This document shows positions 7,729-18,122 of a stretch of 33,930 nucleotides of DNA, piece after piece. The position numbers and the translations under genes were made by a program. The notes beneath the pieces were generated by a model. It worked only from the letters and a program-made list of their open reading frames with translations, was not told the DNA's origin and made no database searches. The stretch lies in NCBI GenBank assembly GCA_002704825.1, contig PAIY01000078.1:1-33930 (forward strand). Direction: 5' to 3'. Each line of letters starts with the position of its first letter. Within the stretch, counting starts at the first letter, position 1. Source of the stretch: Phycisphaeraceae bacterium. GTDB taxonomy: Bacteria; Planctomycetota; Phycisphaerae; Phycisphaerales; Phycisphaeraceae.

Positions 7729-8643
7729 ATGCATTTTGCCGACCGACTGCTTGATACGATTACCCGTAAAGGTTCACCCGTCTGCGTGGGGATTGACCCG
7801 GTGCTTGAAAAGCTGCCCCGTGAACTCCAGCCGTCGACCAATGGTTCGGATGAAGTGAATATCAATGAAGCAGTCGCAGCCATCACCAGTTGGACGCGCG
7901 ATGTGCTCGATGCCGTCGTGGATCACGTCCCGGTCGTCAAGTTCCAATCCGCCTGCTTTGAACGCTATCTCTGGCATGGTGTTGAAGCCCTGCATCGATT
8001 AATCCACCTGGCCCACGAAATGGGACTTGTCGTCATTTGTGATGCCAAACGCGGTGACATTGGTATCAGTTCCTCGCACTATGCTGCAGGTAACCTTGCA
8101 GACAGCCAACTTCAGGGTGCAGGCACGCTCAAAGGCGCGGACGCATTGACCGTCAACGGCTACATGGGCCATGACTGTCTTCAGCCGTTCATCGACGTTG
8201 CCATCCCGCAGAAGAAAGGTTTGTTCTCACTGGTCCGCACCTCCAATCCCGGCGGTGACCGTATCCAGACGCTTAAGCTTGCTGACGGCCGCCAGATGGT
8301 CGACGAGATGGCAACCTTCATCGCTGAACTCGGCGAACAGTCCGTCGGTGATTGCGGCTACAGCCTGCTTGGAGCGGTGGTTGGCGCGACCAAAGTCGAA
8401 GACATCGCCCGCATGCGTGAGTTAATGCCTCAGCAAATCTTCCTCGTCCCCGGTTATGGTGCTCAGGGCGGCGGAGCCGAAGACGTCAAAGCCAGTTTCA
8501 AGGAAGACGGCACCGGCGCCATCATCACCGCCAGCCGTTCTGTCATCTACGCGCACACCCGCTTGCCGGACATGGACTGGAAAGATGCCGTCGCCCAAGG
8601 CGCCCGTGAACTCAATACCGAAATTCGTGAGATACTGGCATAA
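7729..8643 (+). CDS. pyrF: Orotidine 5'-phosphate decarboxylase, type 2
   Basis: A 304-residue protein that converts orotidine 5'-phosphate to UMP, the last step of de novo pyrimidine synthesis. It begins MHFADRLLDTI followed by PVCVGIDP, and has the catalytic DxKRxDI motif as CDAKRGDIG (Asp105, Lys107, Asp110). It is about 300 residues rather than about 230, as in the type 2 family typical of actinobacteria, myxobacteria and planctomycetes; VKFQSACFERY and LVPGYGAQGG are also typical. The ATG at 7729 is chosen over an in-frame ATG at 7684 because the latter lies inside the CACAGAG inverted repeat; AAGGAA stands upstream of 7729. The gene stands alone, with no other pyr gene in the window apart from a dihydroorotate-dehydrogenase-like paralogue tied to nifJ. 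Confidence 0.95.
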   Translation: MHFADRLLDTITRKGSPVCVGIDPVLEKLPRELQPSTNGSDEVNINEAVAAITSWTRDVLDAVVDHVPVVKFQSACFERYLWHGVEALHRLIHLAHEMGLVVICDAKRGDIGISSSHYAAGNLADSQLQGAGTLKGADALTVNGYMGHDCLQPFIDVAIPQKKGLFSLVRTSNPGGDRIQTLKLADGRQMVDEMATFIAELGEQSVGDCGYSLLGAVVGATKVEDIARMRELMPQQIFLVPGYGAQGGGAEDVKASFKEDGTGAIITASRSVIYAHTRLPDMDWKDAVAQGARELNTEIREILA

Positions 8644-8652
8644 CGTCGATGA

Positions 8653-9438
8653 CTTCGCGAGCCAGATCGTGTCGATCCGATGCTTTTTCAAGGCAGTTTT
8701 TACCGCCAAGTCGCCAAGGTCGGAAAGAGAGACAGCAAGGCATTGTTACCGCAGAGGCGCAGAGGACTCAGAGTTAAGAGAGAAAAATTGGGAGTAGTCA
8801 AGGTGCCCTGTGTATTGAAGCAGTTTATTCAGGTTCTTTTGTGTACTTTCTTGTGTGTGGTACTTGTTTGCATCGGCTGTCAATCTGAGAATTCAAATCC
8901 GTTTGAGTATATGGATGACAAGGCTAGTTCGACGAATCTATCTAAAGATTTGAAAATGATGTGGAAGACTGAGATTCCAAAAAGGTTGATTTTGGAAGAT
9001 GGGGAGCATGTTTCGACTGAGCCGGCTATTCTTGCAGCATCGAAAGTATTCAACACAGTGAAATTGGAAGGTAAAACGAAATTAGAAGTCATTGCGCTAC
9101 TCGGTGATCCCGTTAAATCCAGTAATAGTATTTATAGCAACTATCCATTTTGGCCTCGCCCACAACAGGGCTTGTTGTATCGCTTTGACTGTGGCTTTTA
9201 TGGGTGGCAATTCAATGTACACTTGGATGAAGATGACATTGTTACAAAAGTTGAGCGACTTTGGATTCACTGATGCAGTTACACATCAATCGCGCGTCGA
9301 CACGACGAAGCTCACCTGAATTAAATATCAAAAAAATTTCTTCTCTCTTAACTCTGCGTCCTCTGTGTATCTGCGGTTAAAATTGTCTTGAAAAGAATAA
9401 CACAAAGGCACCGGATCGACACGATCCGGCTCGCGAAG
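8653..9438. mobile_element. Nested inverted-repeat cassette carrying a small lipoprotein gene
   Basis: The outer arms are 8653-8683 and 9408-9438: 31 bp, inverted, two mismatches. They include CTTCGCGAGCC and a GATCGTGTCGATC hairpin. The inner arms are 8748-8783 and 9342-9377: 36 bp, inverted, four mismatches, core ACCGCAGA...CAGAGTTAAGAGAGA. The left side also holds an extra block starting ACCGCCAAGTCGCCAAGG at 8702. The only gene inside is the lipoprotein at 8803-9273. No transposase or integrase is present. The name mobile element is an inference from symmetry around a gene and from the second cassette at 16751-18103. Confidence 0.55.
8803..9273 (+). CDS. Small lipoprotein, BamE/SmpA-like fold suspected
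   Basis: A protein of about 156 residues from a GTG start, chosen because GGGAG lies at 8790-8794 and because earlier codons fall inside the repeat arm. A hydrophobic signal (FIQVLLCTFLCVVLV) ends in the lipobox CIGC, with Cys at residue 26, so the product should be a lipoprotein. The mature part contains LEGKTKLEVIALLGDPVKS and, after a short gap, LLYRFDCG, WQFNVHLDEDDIVTKVE. This resembles the small alpha/beta SmpA/BamE-type fold (G-x-T-x-x-x-V-x-x-x-L-G-x-P, then strands), but the match is weak and no function is claimed. The gene is visibly richer in A and T than its neighbours and is enclosed by nested inverted repeats, which suggests it arrived as a unit. Expression may depend on a promoter in the repeat arm. 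Confidence 0.7.
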   Translation: MPCVLKQFIQVLLCTFLCVVLVCIGCQSENSNPFEYMDDKASSTNLSKDLKMMWKTEIPKRLILEDGEHVSTEPAILAASKVFNTVKLEGKTKLEVIALLGDPVKSSNSIYSNYPFWPRPQQGLLYRFDCGFYGWQFNVHLDEDDIVTKVERLWIH

Positions 9439-9483
9439 ACAGTGGTGTGGTAGGGCAATAGACATTACAACACATCAAACAAA

Positions 9484-9518
9484 AACACCCCGCGAAGTGT
9501 TGGCACTTGCGGGGTGTT
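9484..9518. terminator. Bidirectional intrinsic terminator
   Basis: The stem AACACCCCGC/GCGGGGTGTT is continued by AAGTG/CACTT around a TTGG loop. It is flanked by A-rich sequence on the left and TGTTTTG on the right, so it can end transcription from both the lipoprotein gene and the converging minus-strand dehydrogenase-like gene. Together with the right side of the cassette and a 9-bp tandem repeat it fills the 340-bp gap 9274-9613. Confidence 0.85.
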
Positions 9519-9564
9519 GTTTTGTATTTGGTCACCGGAGTGATGCCGGGGAATATTTCGAAAA

Positions 9565-9609
9565 CTTCCGGGGCTTCCGGAACTTTCGGAACTTTCGGAA
9601 CTTCCGGGG
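9565..9609. repeat. Five 9-bp tandem units, CTTCCGGAA/CTTTCGGAA
   Basis: The units read CTTCCGGGG, CTTCCGGAA, CTTTCGGAA, CTTTCGGAA and CTTCCGGGG. The block ends in a run of eight G (9606-9613) that directly abuts the stop codon of the minus-strand gene at 9614. TTCCGGAA is itself palindromic. Unit number is likely to vary between strains. Confidence 0.8.
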
Positions 9610-9613
9610 GGGG

Positions 9614-10609
9614 TTATTTGATCTTCCAGCTTTGGAGAACCTGCATGTAGTTGGCACGTTCGTAGGCTGAAGGGTCGGGGCATTTCTGGAGGTTCATGCT
9701 GCCTTGCATCTGGTTAAGTGATTCGTACTCGTGTTCAGACAACCATTGCTTGAGGTTGGAGAGCAGGGTACGAATATACTCGGGGCCAAGTTGCAGCAGG
9801 GCAGAGACGATCTGCGTGGTGGAGGCACCACTCATAATAGCCTTGACCATGTCCATGGTGGTGTGAATACCACCGGTGGCAGCGATAGAGGCGTTGACCT
9901 GGGCAGAGAGAATGGCGATCCAACGCAGACGCAGCAGCAGTTCGCTTGAATCGCTGAGCATGGCGTAAGGCACGGCATAGAGTTCTTCCACGTCGATATC
10001 CGCTTGGTAGAAACGGTTGAAGATCACCAGGCTCTTGGCACCGGCGCCGACGAGTTGCTGACTGAAGTTGGCCAAACTGGAGTAGAACGGGCTGAGTTTC
10101 ACGGCAACGGGGATGTCCACGCTGGAGCAGACTTCCTTGACCATCGCAAGCGTACGCGCTTCGATGTCCGCACCGCTGACTGCCGGGTCGGTGGGCAGGT
10201 CATAGACGTTGAGTTCCAGACCATCTGCACCGGCTTCCTCAATGAGCTTGGCGTAACGCAGCCAACCGCCAGTGGAGTGACCGTTGAGTGAACCGATAAT
10301 CGGCAGACCAACGGCATCCTTGAGTTGGCCGACGCGTTCGAGATACGCTTCGGGACCTGTACGGAAGTCTTCAGGAGCAGGCATGTAGCTCAGTGCTTCA
10401 GCGTAAGACTCAGCAGGCGTTTCAAAGGCCATATGCGTCTGCATCTGTTCCTGAAGGATTTGTTCTTCAAACAATGACGGCATGACAATCATCGAAGCGC
10501 CCGCTTCTTCAAGACGCTTGACAGTGTCGATGTTGTCGGTCATCGGTGAAGCACCGACGACGATGGGGTTGGGAAGTTCGATTCCCATGTATGTCGTGGA
10601 TAAGTCCAT
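9614..10609 (-). CDS. Dihydroorotate dehydrogenase-like flavoprotein linked to PFOR
   Basis: A 331-residue TIM-barrel protein of the dihydroorotate dehydrogenase family: MDLSTTYMGIELPNPIVVGASPMT at the start, GSLNGHSTGGW, GADGLELNVYDLP, VAVKLSPFYSSL and AATGGIHTTMDMVKAIMSGAS. These provide the FMN phosphate site and barrel strands. It is longer and different from PyrD of pyrimidine synthesis: where class 1 enzymes have a catalytic Cys loop, no clear equivalent is seen. In several phyla this paralogue sits beside nifJ, and here it lies 109 bp downstream of it on the same strand. The context suggests a redox role with pyruvate:ferredoxin oxidoreductase, but its substrate is not known to me. AAGGAG lies about eight bases before the ATG at 10609. 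A strong terminator between it and nifJ suggests partly separate transcription. Confidence 0.88.
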   Translation of the reverse strand: MDLSTTYMGIELPNPIVVGASPMTDNIDTVKRLEEAGASMIVMPSLFEEQILQEQMQTHMAFETPAESYAEALSYMPAPEDFRTGPEAYLERVGQLKDAVGLPIIGSLNGHSTGGWLRYAKLIEEAGADGLELNVYDLPTDPAVSGADIEARTLAMVKEVCSSVDIPVAVKLSPFYSSLANFSQQLVGAGAKSLVIFNRFYQADIDVEELYAVPYAMLSDSSELLLRLRWIAILSAQVNASIAATGGIHTTMDMVKAIMSGASTTQIVSALLQLGPEYIRTLLSNLKQWLSEHEYESLNQMQGSMNLQKCPDPSAYERANYMQVLQSWKIK

Positions 10610-10675
10610 TTTCAGACTCCTTGCTGAGAGGACATCAGCTTTAATTTCTGGATCAAATGATCAGGCAAAGTAAAA

Positions 10676-10706
10676 GCGACGCACCACGTTGGTCATGGTG
10701 CGTCGC
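10676..10706 (-). terminator. Intrinsic terminator after nifJ
   Basis: A perfect 11-bp stem GCGACGCACCA/TGGTGCGTCGC has a 9-nt loop. On the minus strand it is followed by TTTTACTTT. It lies just after the nifJ stop and before the dehydrogenase-like gene, so it should limit or attenuate read-through. Confidence 0.8.
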
Positions 10707-10718
10707 GGTCAAGGAAAC

Positions 10719-14297
<3,579 letters not shown>

Positions 14298-14342
14298 GGG
14301 CAATCCTTAGAAAAAGGGTTATTAGGAGTCAAATGTCTTGAG

Positions 14343-14371
14343 AGAATAGCATCTTGAACCCTATCAAGCAA
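14343..14371 (-). promoter_or_regulatory. Sigma70-like promoter of nifJ
   Basis: On the minus strand TTGCTT (14366-14371) is followed after 17 bp by TATTCT (14343-14348), leaving a 5' leader of about 40 nt before the nifJ ATG. The surrounding 110-bp gap is A+T rich. The -10 region overlaps a 14-bp motif, TGTCTTGAGAGAAT, which recurs in the repeat-associated regions of this window. Confidence 0.55.
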
Positions 14372-14408
14372 TTGCCTATCAGACAAAAAAGTATATTTTT
14401 ATGTTATT

Positions 14409-15308
14409 TTAATATGTGTCGACTTGAACGCTGTTCAAGTGCCGCTGGATACGCGATTTAAAATCAGACATATAACTTCCGTCAACTGCTTTGACATCAC
14501 AGTTTTCCGGCAAATTCGCTTCACCCGGATCACGGGCTACCGTGTACAGTTGGATGCGGGTAATCTGACACCCCTGAGCCATCAATTCACTGAGTTGGCG
14601 GATGTAGGATTCCTGCTCGGATACCGGGAAAGGCTTGCCACCCACACTGGCGACCATCGTCTGAATGACGATTTTCTGCTGACGTCCGGCAGTGAGAATG
14701 TTCTCCAGCACCCGCTCAAAGGGAATCACCGGCTGATTGATCAACTTGTAATACGCCGCTGTCCCCGCATCGAGCTTGGCCCAGATCTCACCATTATTGG
14801 CTTTGATCACGGATAACGCCTCAGCCACCGAACGCCGCGCCAGCAGCGTCGCATTGGTGATGAGCACCAGTTTCACCCCCGAAAGCTTGAACGCGCGTTT
14901 CATCTCCGCTGCTGCCAGGACCACCGCCAGGAAACTCGGACTGCTCGTCGGCTCGGCATCACCGGAAAATGCGATATCTTTGAGCACACGCTTTTCGACG
15001 GGTACATCATCGAAAAAGCTGTCCTCCCAAAGCGTCCCGTCAACGACACTCTGAAGCAATTCCCGTAACTCCGCTTGCACGATTGCAACGTCCACCGGCT
15101 CGGGGGTCACGTCCTCGCCCGAACGCTCGACCTGGCAATAAACACAGCCAAAGTTGCAGATTTTGTCCGGGTTCAGATTAATCCCAATCGACAAACCGCC
15201 GCTTCGCCGACTGATCACAGGGTAAACGTAGCGATTGTGCAACCACTTGCGGCTATGTCTTGTATACATCGCCAAAGGTTTATCAGATTGGACTGGTTTA
15301 TCCGTCAT
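14409..15308 (-). CDS. Radical SAM protein, COG0731/Tyw1-like type
   Basis: A 299-residue protein with the radical SAM cluster motif CNFGCVYC (Cys51, Cys55, Cys58) preceded by GLSIGINLNPDK, and followed by DIAFSGDAEPTSSP and KLVLITNATLL, which are the SAM-binding strands of the barrel. The NLNPD-x-x-CNF-x-CVYCQVER start is characteristic of the Fe-S oxidoreductase group COG0731, related to the wyosine-synthesis enzyme Tyw1. Bacterial members are mostly uncharacterised, so no substrate is proposed. It diverges from the sulfatase-maturase gene with only 21 bp between the two start codons, so their promoters must lie inside the opposite coding regions or be very compact. Downstream, nifJ is on the same strand after 111 bp but has its own promoter. 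Confidence 0.88.
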   Translation of the reverse strand: MTDKPVQSDKPLAMYTRHSRKWLHNRYVYPVISRRSGGLSIGINLNPDKICNFGCVYCQVERSGEDVTPEPVDVAIVQAELRELLQSVVDGTLWEDSFFDDVPVEKRVLKDIAFSGDAEPTSSPSFLAVVLAAAEMKRAFKLSGVKLVLITNATLLARRSVAEALSVIKANNGEIWAKLDAGTAAYYKLINQPVIPFERVLENILTAGRQQKIVIQTMVASVGGKPFPVSEQESYIRQLSELMAQGCQITRIQLYTVARDPGEANLPENCDVKAVDGSYMSDFKSRIQRHLNSVQVDTY

Positions 15309-15329
15309 GGGCTGTTAGTATAGAGGACT

Positions 15330-16751
15330 ATGTCACATTTTACCGCCAACCCGCCATCGACTCCCACTGATAATGGTGATATTGCGCTTCCCGTGATGCA
15401 GGCCAAGGTGCCGTTTCATGTGATGACCAAGCCGATCGGCCCGATCTGTAACCTCGACTGCTCCTACTGCTTCTACCTCGAAAAGGAAGACCTGTGGGAA
15501 GGCAAATCCAACTTCCGCATGGATGAGGATCAACTCGAACGCTACATCAAGCAGTACATCGAAGGCCAACCTGCCAACACCCCCGAAATCGTCTTCGCGT
15601 TTCAGGGCGGCGAACCCACCCTCATGGGCGTCAAGTTTTTCGAAAAGGTCATGGAATTCGAAAAGAAGTATGCCCGACCCGGCGTGCCTGTGACCAATGC
15701 ACTGCAGACCAACGCGACCCTGCTCGATGACGAATGGGGCAAATTCCTCAAAGACAACAATTTCCTCGTTGGTGTCTCCGTCGACGGCCCTGAAAAAATC
15801 CACGACCTGCATCGCTACGACAAGCAGGGCGGCGGCAGTTTCAAGGACGTCATGCGCGGCATCGAAGTCCTGCAAAAACACGGCGTGGACTTCAACACCC
15901 TCACCGTTGTTCAGGCTGACAACGGCAACTTCCCTGCTGAAATCTACGACTTCCTTCGATCCATCGGTTCGACCTTCTTTCAGTTCATTCCCATCGTCGA
16001 ACACGATCAGGTCCTCGAAGCCAAAAAAATCCAGCGACCCATCCTGCCCATCATCCAACCCGATGGCAAGAAAATCGGTGTCCGATCCGTCCAACCCAAA
16101 CAGTGGGGCGATTTCCTCAACACCGTCTTTGACCGCTGGCTCGAACGTGACGACGTCGGCAAAATCTTCGTCCAACACTTCGACCTCATGCTCGGCATGG
16201 TCTACGGCTATCCGTCCTCTCTCTGTGTCCACTCGGAAACCTGTGGCAATGCCATGGCCCTGGAACATGACGGCGGACTCTATGCCTGCGATCACTACGT
16301 CAGCCCCGAATACTATCTGGGTAACATCAAAGACAAAACCATCGCCGAGATGACCGAATCTGACCAGCAGCGCAAGTTCGGCAACGACAAACGCGACACC
16401 CTCCCCGAGTACTGCAAGAAGTGTGACTACCTCAAATACTGCTGGGGTGCCTGCCCCAAAGACCGCATCTTGAAGACCCCCGATGGCGAAGACGGTTTAG
16501 CGTATTTATGTGAAGGCTACATGGCTTTCTACAAACACACCATCCCGACATTCGAGAAGATGGCTGCCGTCCTGCGCATGGGCCGACCTGCCAGCGATTA
16601 CAAATACCTCGATCAAATCCAAGCCCAACAACACCGCCAAATGATGGCCCCACCCCCTCGCAATCAGCCGAGACAAAAAATCGGCCGCAACGATCCCTGT
16701 CCGTGTGGTAGTGGCAAAAAGTTTAAACAGTGTTGTGGGAAGAAGGGGTGA
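15330..16751 (+). CDS. Anaerobic sulfatase-maturating radical SAM enzyme with C-terminal SEC-C motif
   Basis: A 473-residue protein. The radical SAM motif CNLDCSYC (Cys40, Cys44, Cys47) is followed by FYLEKEDLW, then FAFQGGEPTLMG, NALQTNATLLDDEW and VGVSVDGPEKIHDLHR, all typical of anSME enzymes, which oxidise a Cys or Ser of sulfatases to formylglycine. The second half has the SPASM-type cysteines for two auxiliary 4Fe-4S clusters (CVHSETCGNAMALEHDGGLYACDHYV, spread over about residues 298-323, then CKKCDYLKYCWGACPKDR and a last Cys). The C-terminus carries a SEC-C zinc motif, NDPCPCGSGKKFKQCC, as at the end of SecA. This addition is seen in some planctomycete and other maturases. GAGG precedes the ATG. 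No sulfatase gene is in the window. The final base of its stop codon is the first base of the next cassette arm. Confidence 0.93.
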   Translation: MSHFTANPPSTPTDNGDIALPVMQAKVPFHVMTKPIGPICNLDCSYCFYLEKEDLWEGKSNFRMDEDQLERYIKQYIEGQPANTPEIVFAFQGGEPTLMGVKFFEKVMEFEKKYARPGVPVTNALQTNATLLDDEWGKFLKDNNFLVGVSVDGPEKIHDLHRYDKQGGGSFKDVMRGIEVLQKHGVDFNTLTVVQADNGNFPAEIYDFLRSIGSTFFQFIPIVEHDQVLEAKKIQRPILPIIQPDGKKIGVRSVQPKQWGDFLNTVFDRWLERDDVGKIFVQHFDLMLGMVYGYPSSLCVHSETCGNAMALEHDGGLYACDHYVSPEYYLGNIKDKTIAEMTESDQQRKFGNDKRDTLPEYCKKCDYLKYCWGACPKDRILKTPDGEDGLAYLCEGYMAFYKHTIPTFEKMAAVLRMGRPASDYKYLDQIQAQQHRQMMAPPPRNQPRQKIGRNDPCPCGSGKKFKQCCGKKG

Positions 16752-16835
16752 GGCAGACAAGGCATTTTTTACCGCAGAGACGCAGAGGACGCAGAGTTAA
16801 GAGAGAGAAGAATTTTTTAAGTTAGATATTCATCT

Positions 16836-16868
16836 CAAGCGAGCCGCGGTGTATCACCGCGCGATTGA
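16836..16868. repeat. Two-level hairpin inside the 16.75-18.1 kb cassette
   Basis: The inner stem CGCGGTG/CACCGCG has a TAT loop (16845-16861). An outer, imperfect stem CTCAAGCG/CGATTGAG encloses it. GCGAGC precedes the inner hairpin, as GCGAGC precedes the hairpins at 8662-8680 and, inverted, at 9411-9429. It lies just beyond the 3' end of the minus-strand gene and could also end its transcript. Confidence 0.65.
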
Positions 16869-16875
16869 GCGCAGC

Positions 16876-18024
16876 TCAAAGTTGCTTTGTTGTCTTGATA
16901 AGAATGTCTTCTAAGCAGAAACCTTCAAATAATTTCATTTCTGATCCAACTGGTTTACGGTGAGTGAAAATATTTAATGATGTAGATACAGGTAGGTTGC
17001 CCCAAGGATTGTGAAATAAAGTGTTTTTGCATGTCTTAATATTCCATGGTGAATAGTTGTTGAATATCCAACATCCAGATAAGCGAGTGTAGCGGGGGCC
17101 TTTAGGAGTTGTCCAGACGCCATTCATTTTTCTACCTGGAATAGGTTCCATTTCAGGTAGATCCCTTCGGAATGTGTAGCATTCATCGCCAAACAAAGCA
17201 TTCATTTTTTCGTCAAGTTCTAAAAAAGCTGAAATTGCATTCACTGCAATTATGAATGGTTTGTCCAGTTTGCCGTATTTTCGGGCTTTTTTAAGAATTG
17301 TATTTTTGAGAGGAGTGTGTTCATCAATCCAGTCTGTTTTAATATCACCAATTCCAATAAGGCGTTTACCACTTGTTTTGATGCTTCTCGGAAAAGCTTT
17401 AAGAGTTAAAGAGCAATCATCAATTTTAATCGTAATATCTGGTTGGATTTTTGATTTAGACGCATGGTATTCGTAAGCGACTTTTTCATAATCGAGTGAA
17501 TCAAGCCATACTTTTATTTTTTTCGAGATCAAAGATATCTTAGGTGTTGTTTTGAGTGTACCTTTGGTTTCAACACTGACAAAAAACTCTTCGGAATTGA
17601 TCTCGTCAATTTTTTGAAACACTTCTTCCCAAATCGGGTCAGGTTTGAAGTTGGAACTATTGCAGACTTGTGCTGTTGTTGCCTCAAGATAAAAGCATTC
17701 ACCTTTAAGCTGTATTTCAAAATCCGGACGGTCAGTTTTACTACTTGGAAGTTTTGGATGAAATGTAATTTCAGCGCCGATTTGTTTCATTAGTGCATAG
17801 AGCAATATTTCAAAAGAAGCTGACGAAAAGTCAATTCTGTTTTTAGTTTTCAATCTTGATGATAAATCATTTTGGACATCATCAGGCATTTGATCCAGCC
17901 AATAATTTAGATGCTCCCTTACAGCAATAGATTCAGGTCTTGCACTCCGATTTAAATGCTCAAAGTCGCTTTCAGTACGTGTCATTGGAGACATGTCTGT
18001 TCGTGAAATATCTTCAAATAGCAT
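16876..18024 (-). CDS. Putative PD-(D/E)XK nuclease-like protein, A+T-rich, in inverted-repeat cassette
   Basis: A 382-residue soluble protein whose exact family I cannot name. Residues about 68-118 look like the core of the PD-(D/E)XK nuclease fold: a helix with Glu72 (SFEILLYALMKQIG), a strand EITFHPKL, then Pro100-Asp101 in RPDFEIQLKG and a strand FYLEATTA with Glu114. The usual Lys is Thr116, so catalysis is uncertain. Later segments KLDKPFIIAVNA (about 252-263) and VWTTPKGPRYTRLSGCWIF...NNYSPW...NPWGNLPV (about 303-346) recall a group of hypothetical proteins I have seen in actinobacteria and others. Base composition is plainly more A+T rich than the neighbouring genes, suggesting transfer. 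GGGGAC precedes the ATG at 18024. It is the only gene between two 65-bp inverted repeats. A defence or repair role is speculation. Confidence 0.6.
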   Translation of the reverse strand: MLFEDISRTDMSPMTRTESDFEHLNRSARPESIAVREHLNYWLDQMPDDVQNDLSSRLKTKNRIDFSSASFEILLYALMKQIGAEITFHPKLPSSKTDRPDFEIQLKGECFYLEATTAQVCNSSNFKPDPIWEEVFQKIDEINSEEFFVSVETKGTLKTTPKISLISKKIKVWLDSLDYEKVAYEYHASKSKIQPDITIKIDDCSLTLKAFPRSIKTSGKRLIGIGDIKTDWIDEHTPLKNTILKKARKYGKLDKPFIIAVNAISAFLELDEKMNALFGDECYTFRRDLPEMEPIPGRKMNGVWTTPKGPRYTRLSGCWIFNNYSPWNIKTCKNTLFHNPWGNLPVSTSLNIFTHRKPVGSEMKLFEGFCLEDILIKTTKQL

Positions 18025-18122
18025 AATTGTCCCCGGTTAAATTCTTCTATCTCTTAACTCCGCGTCCTCTGCGTCTCTGCGGTAAAAAATGCCTTGTCTG
18101 CCTTGATAAAAACAAACAAAAC

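Larger units (their letters stand above)
16751..18103. mobile_element. Inverted-repeat cassette carrying a PD-(D/E)XK-like gene
   Basis: The arms are 16751-16815 and 18039-18103: 65 bp each, inverted, only two mismatches by eye. They read AGGCAGACAAGGCATTTTTT then ACCGCAGAGACGCAGAGGAC and a GTTAAGAGA...AGAAGAATTT end. Inside are a hairpin (16836-16868) and one A+T-rich gene (16876-18024). The left arm abuts the stop codon of the maturase gene; the right arm ends 20 bp before the thiG stop codon. No recombinase is present. The near-identity of the arms suggests recent origin or ongoing homogenisation. Confidence 0.65.

Noticed and set aside
7545..7886. Small protein containing FSLCLCASVVKSF on the minus strand
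   Set aside because: This is the translation of the CACAGAG inverted repeat, a frequent source of false small genes.
15333..16295. 320-codon open frame on the minus strand
   Set aside because: It is antisense to the sulfatase-maturase gene; acidic, repetitive content typical of a shadow frame.
16836..16868. Simple intrinsic terminator for the cassette gene
   Set aside because: The hairpin is strong but on the minus strand no T-run follows; its flank fits the hairpin repeat family better.
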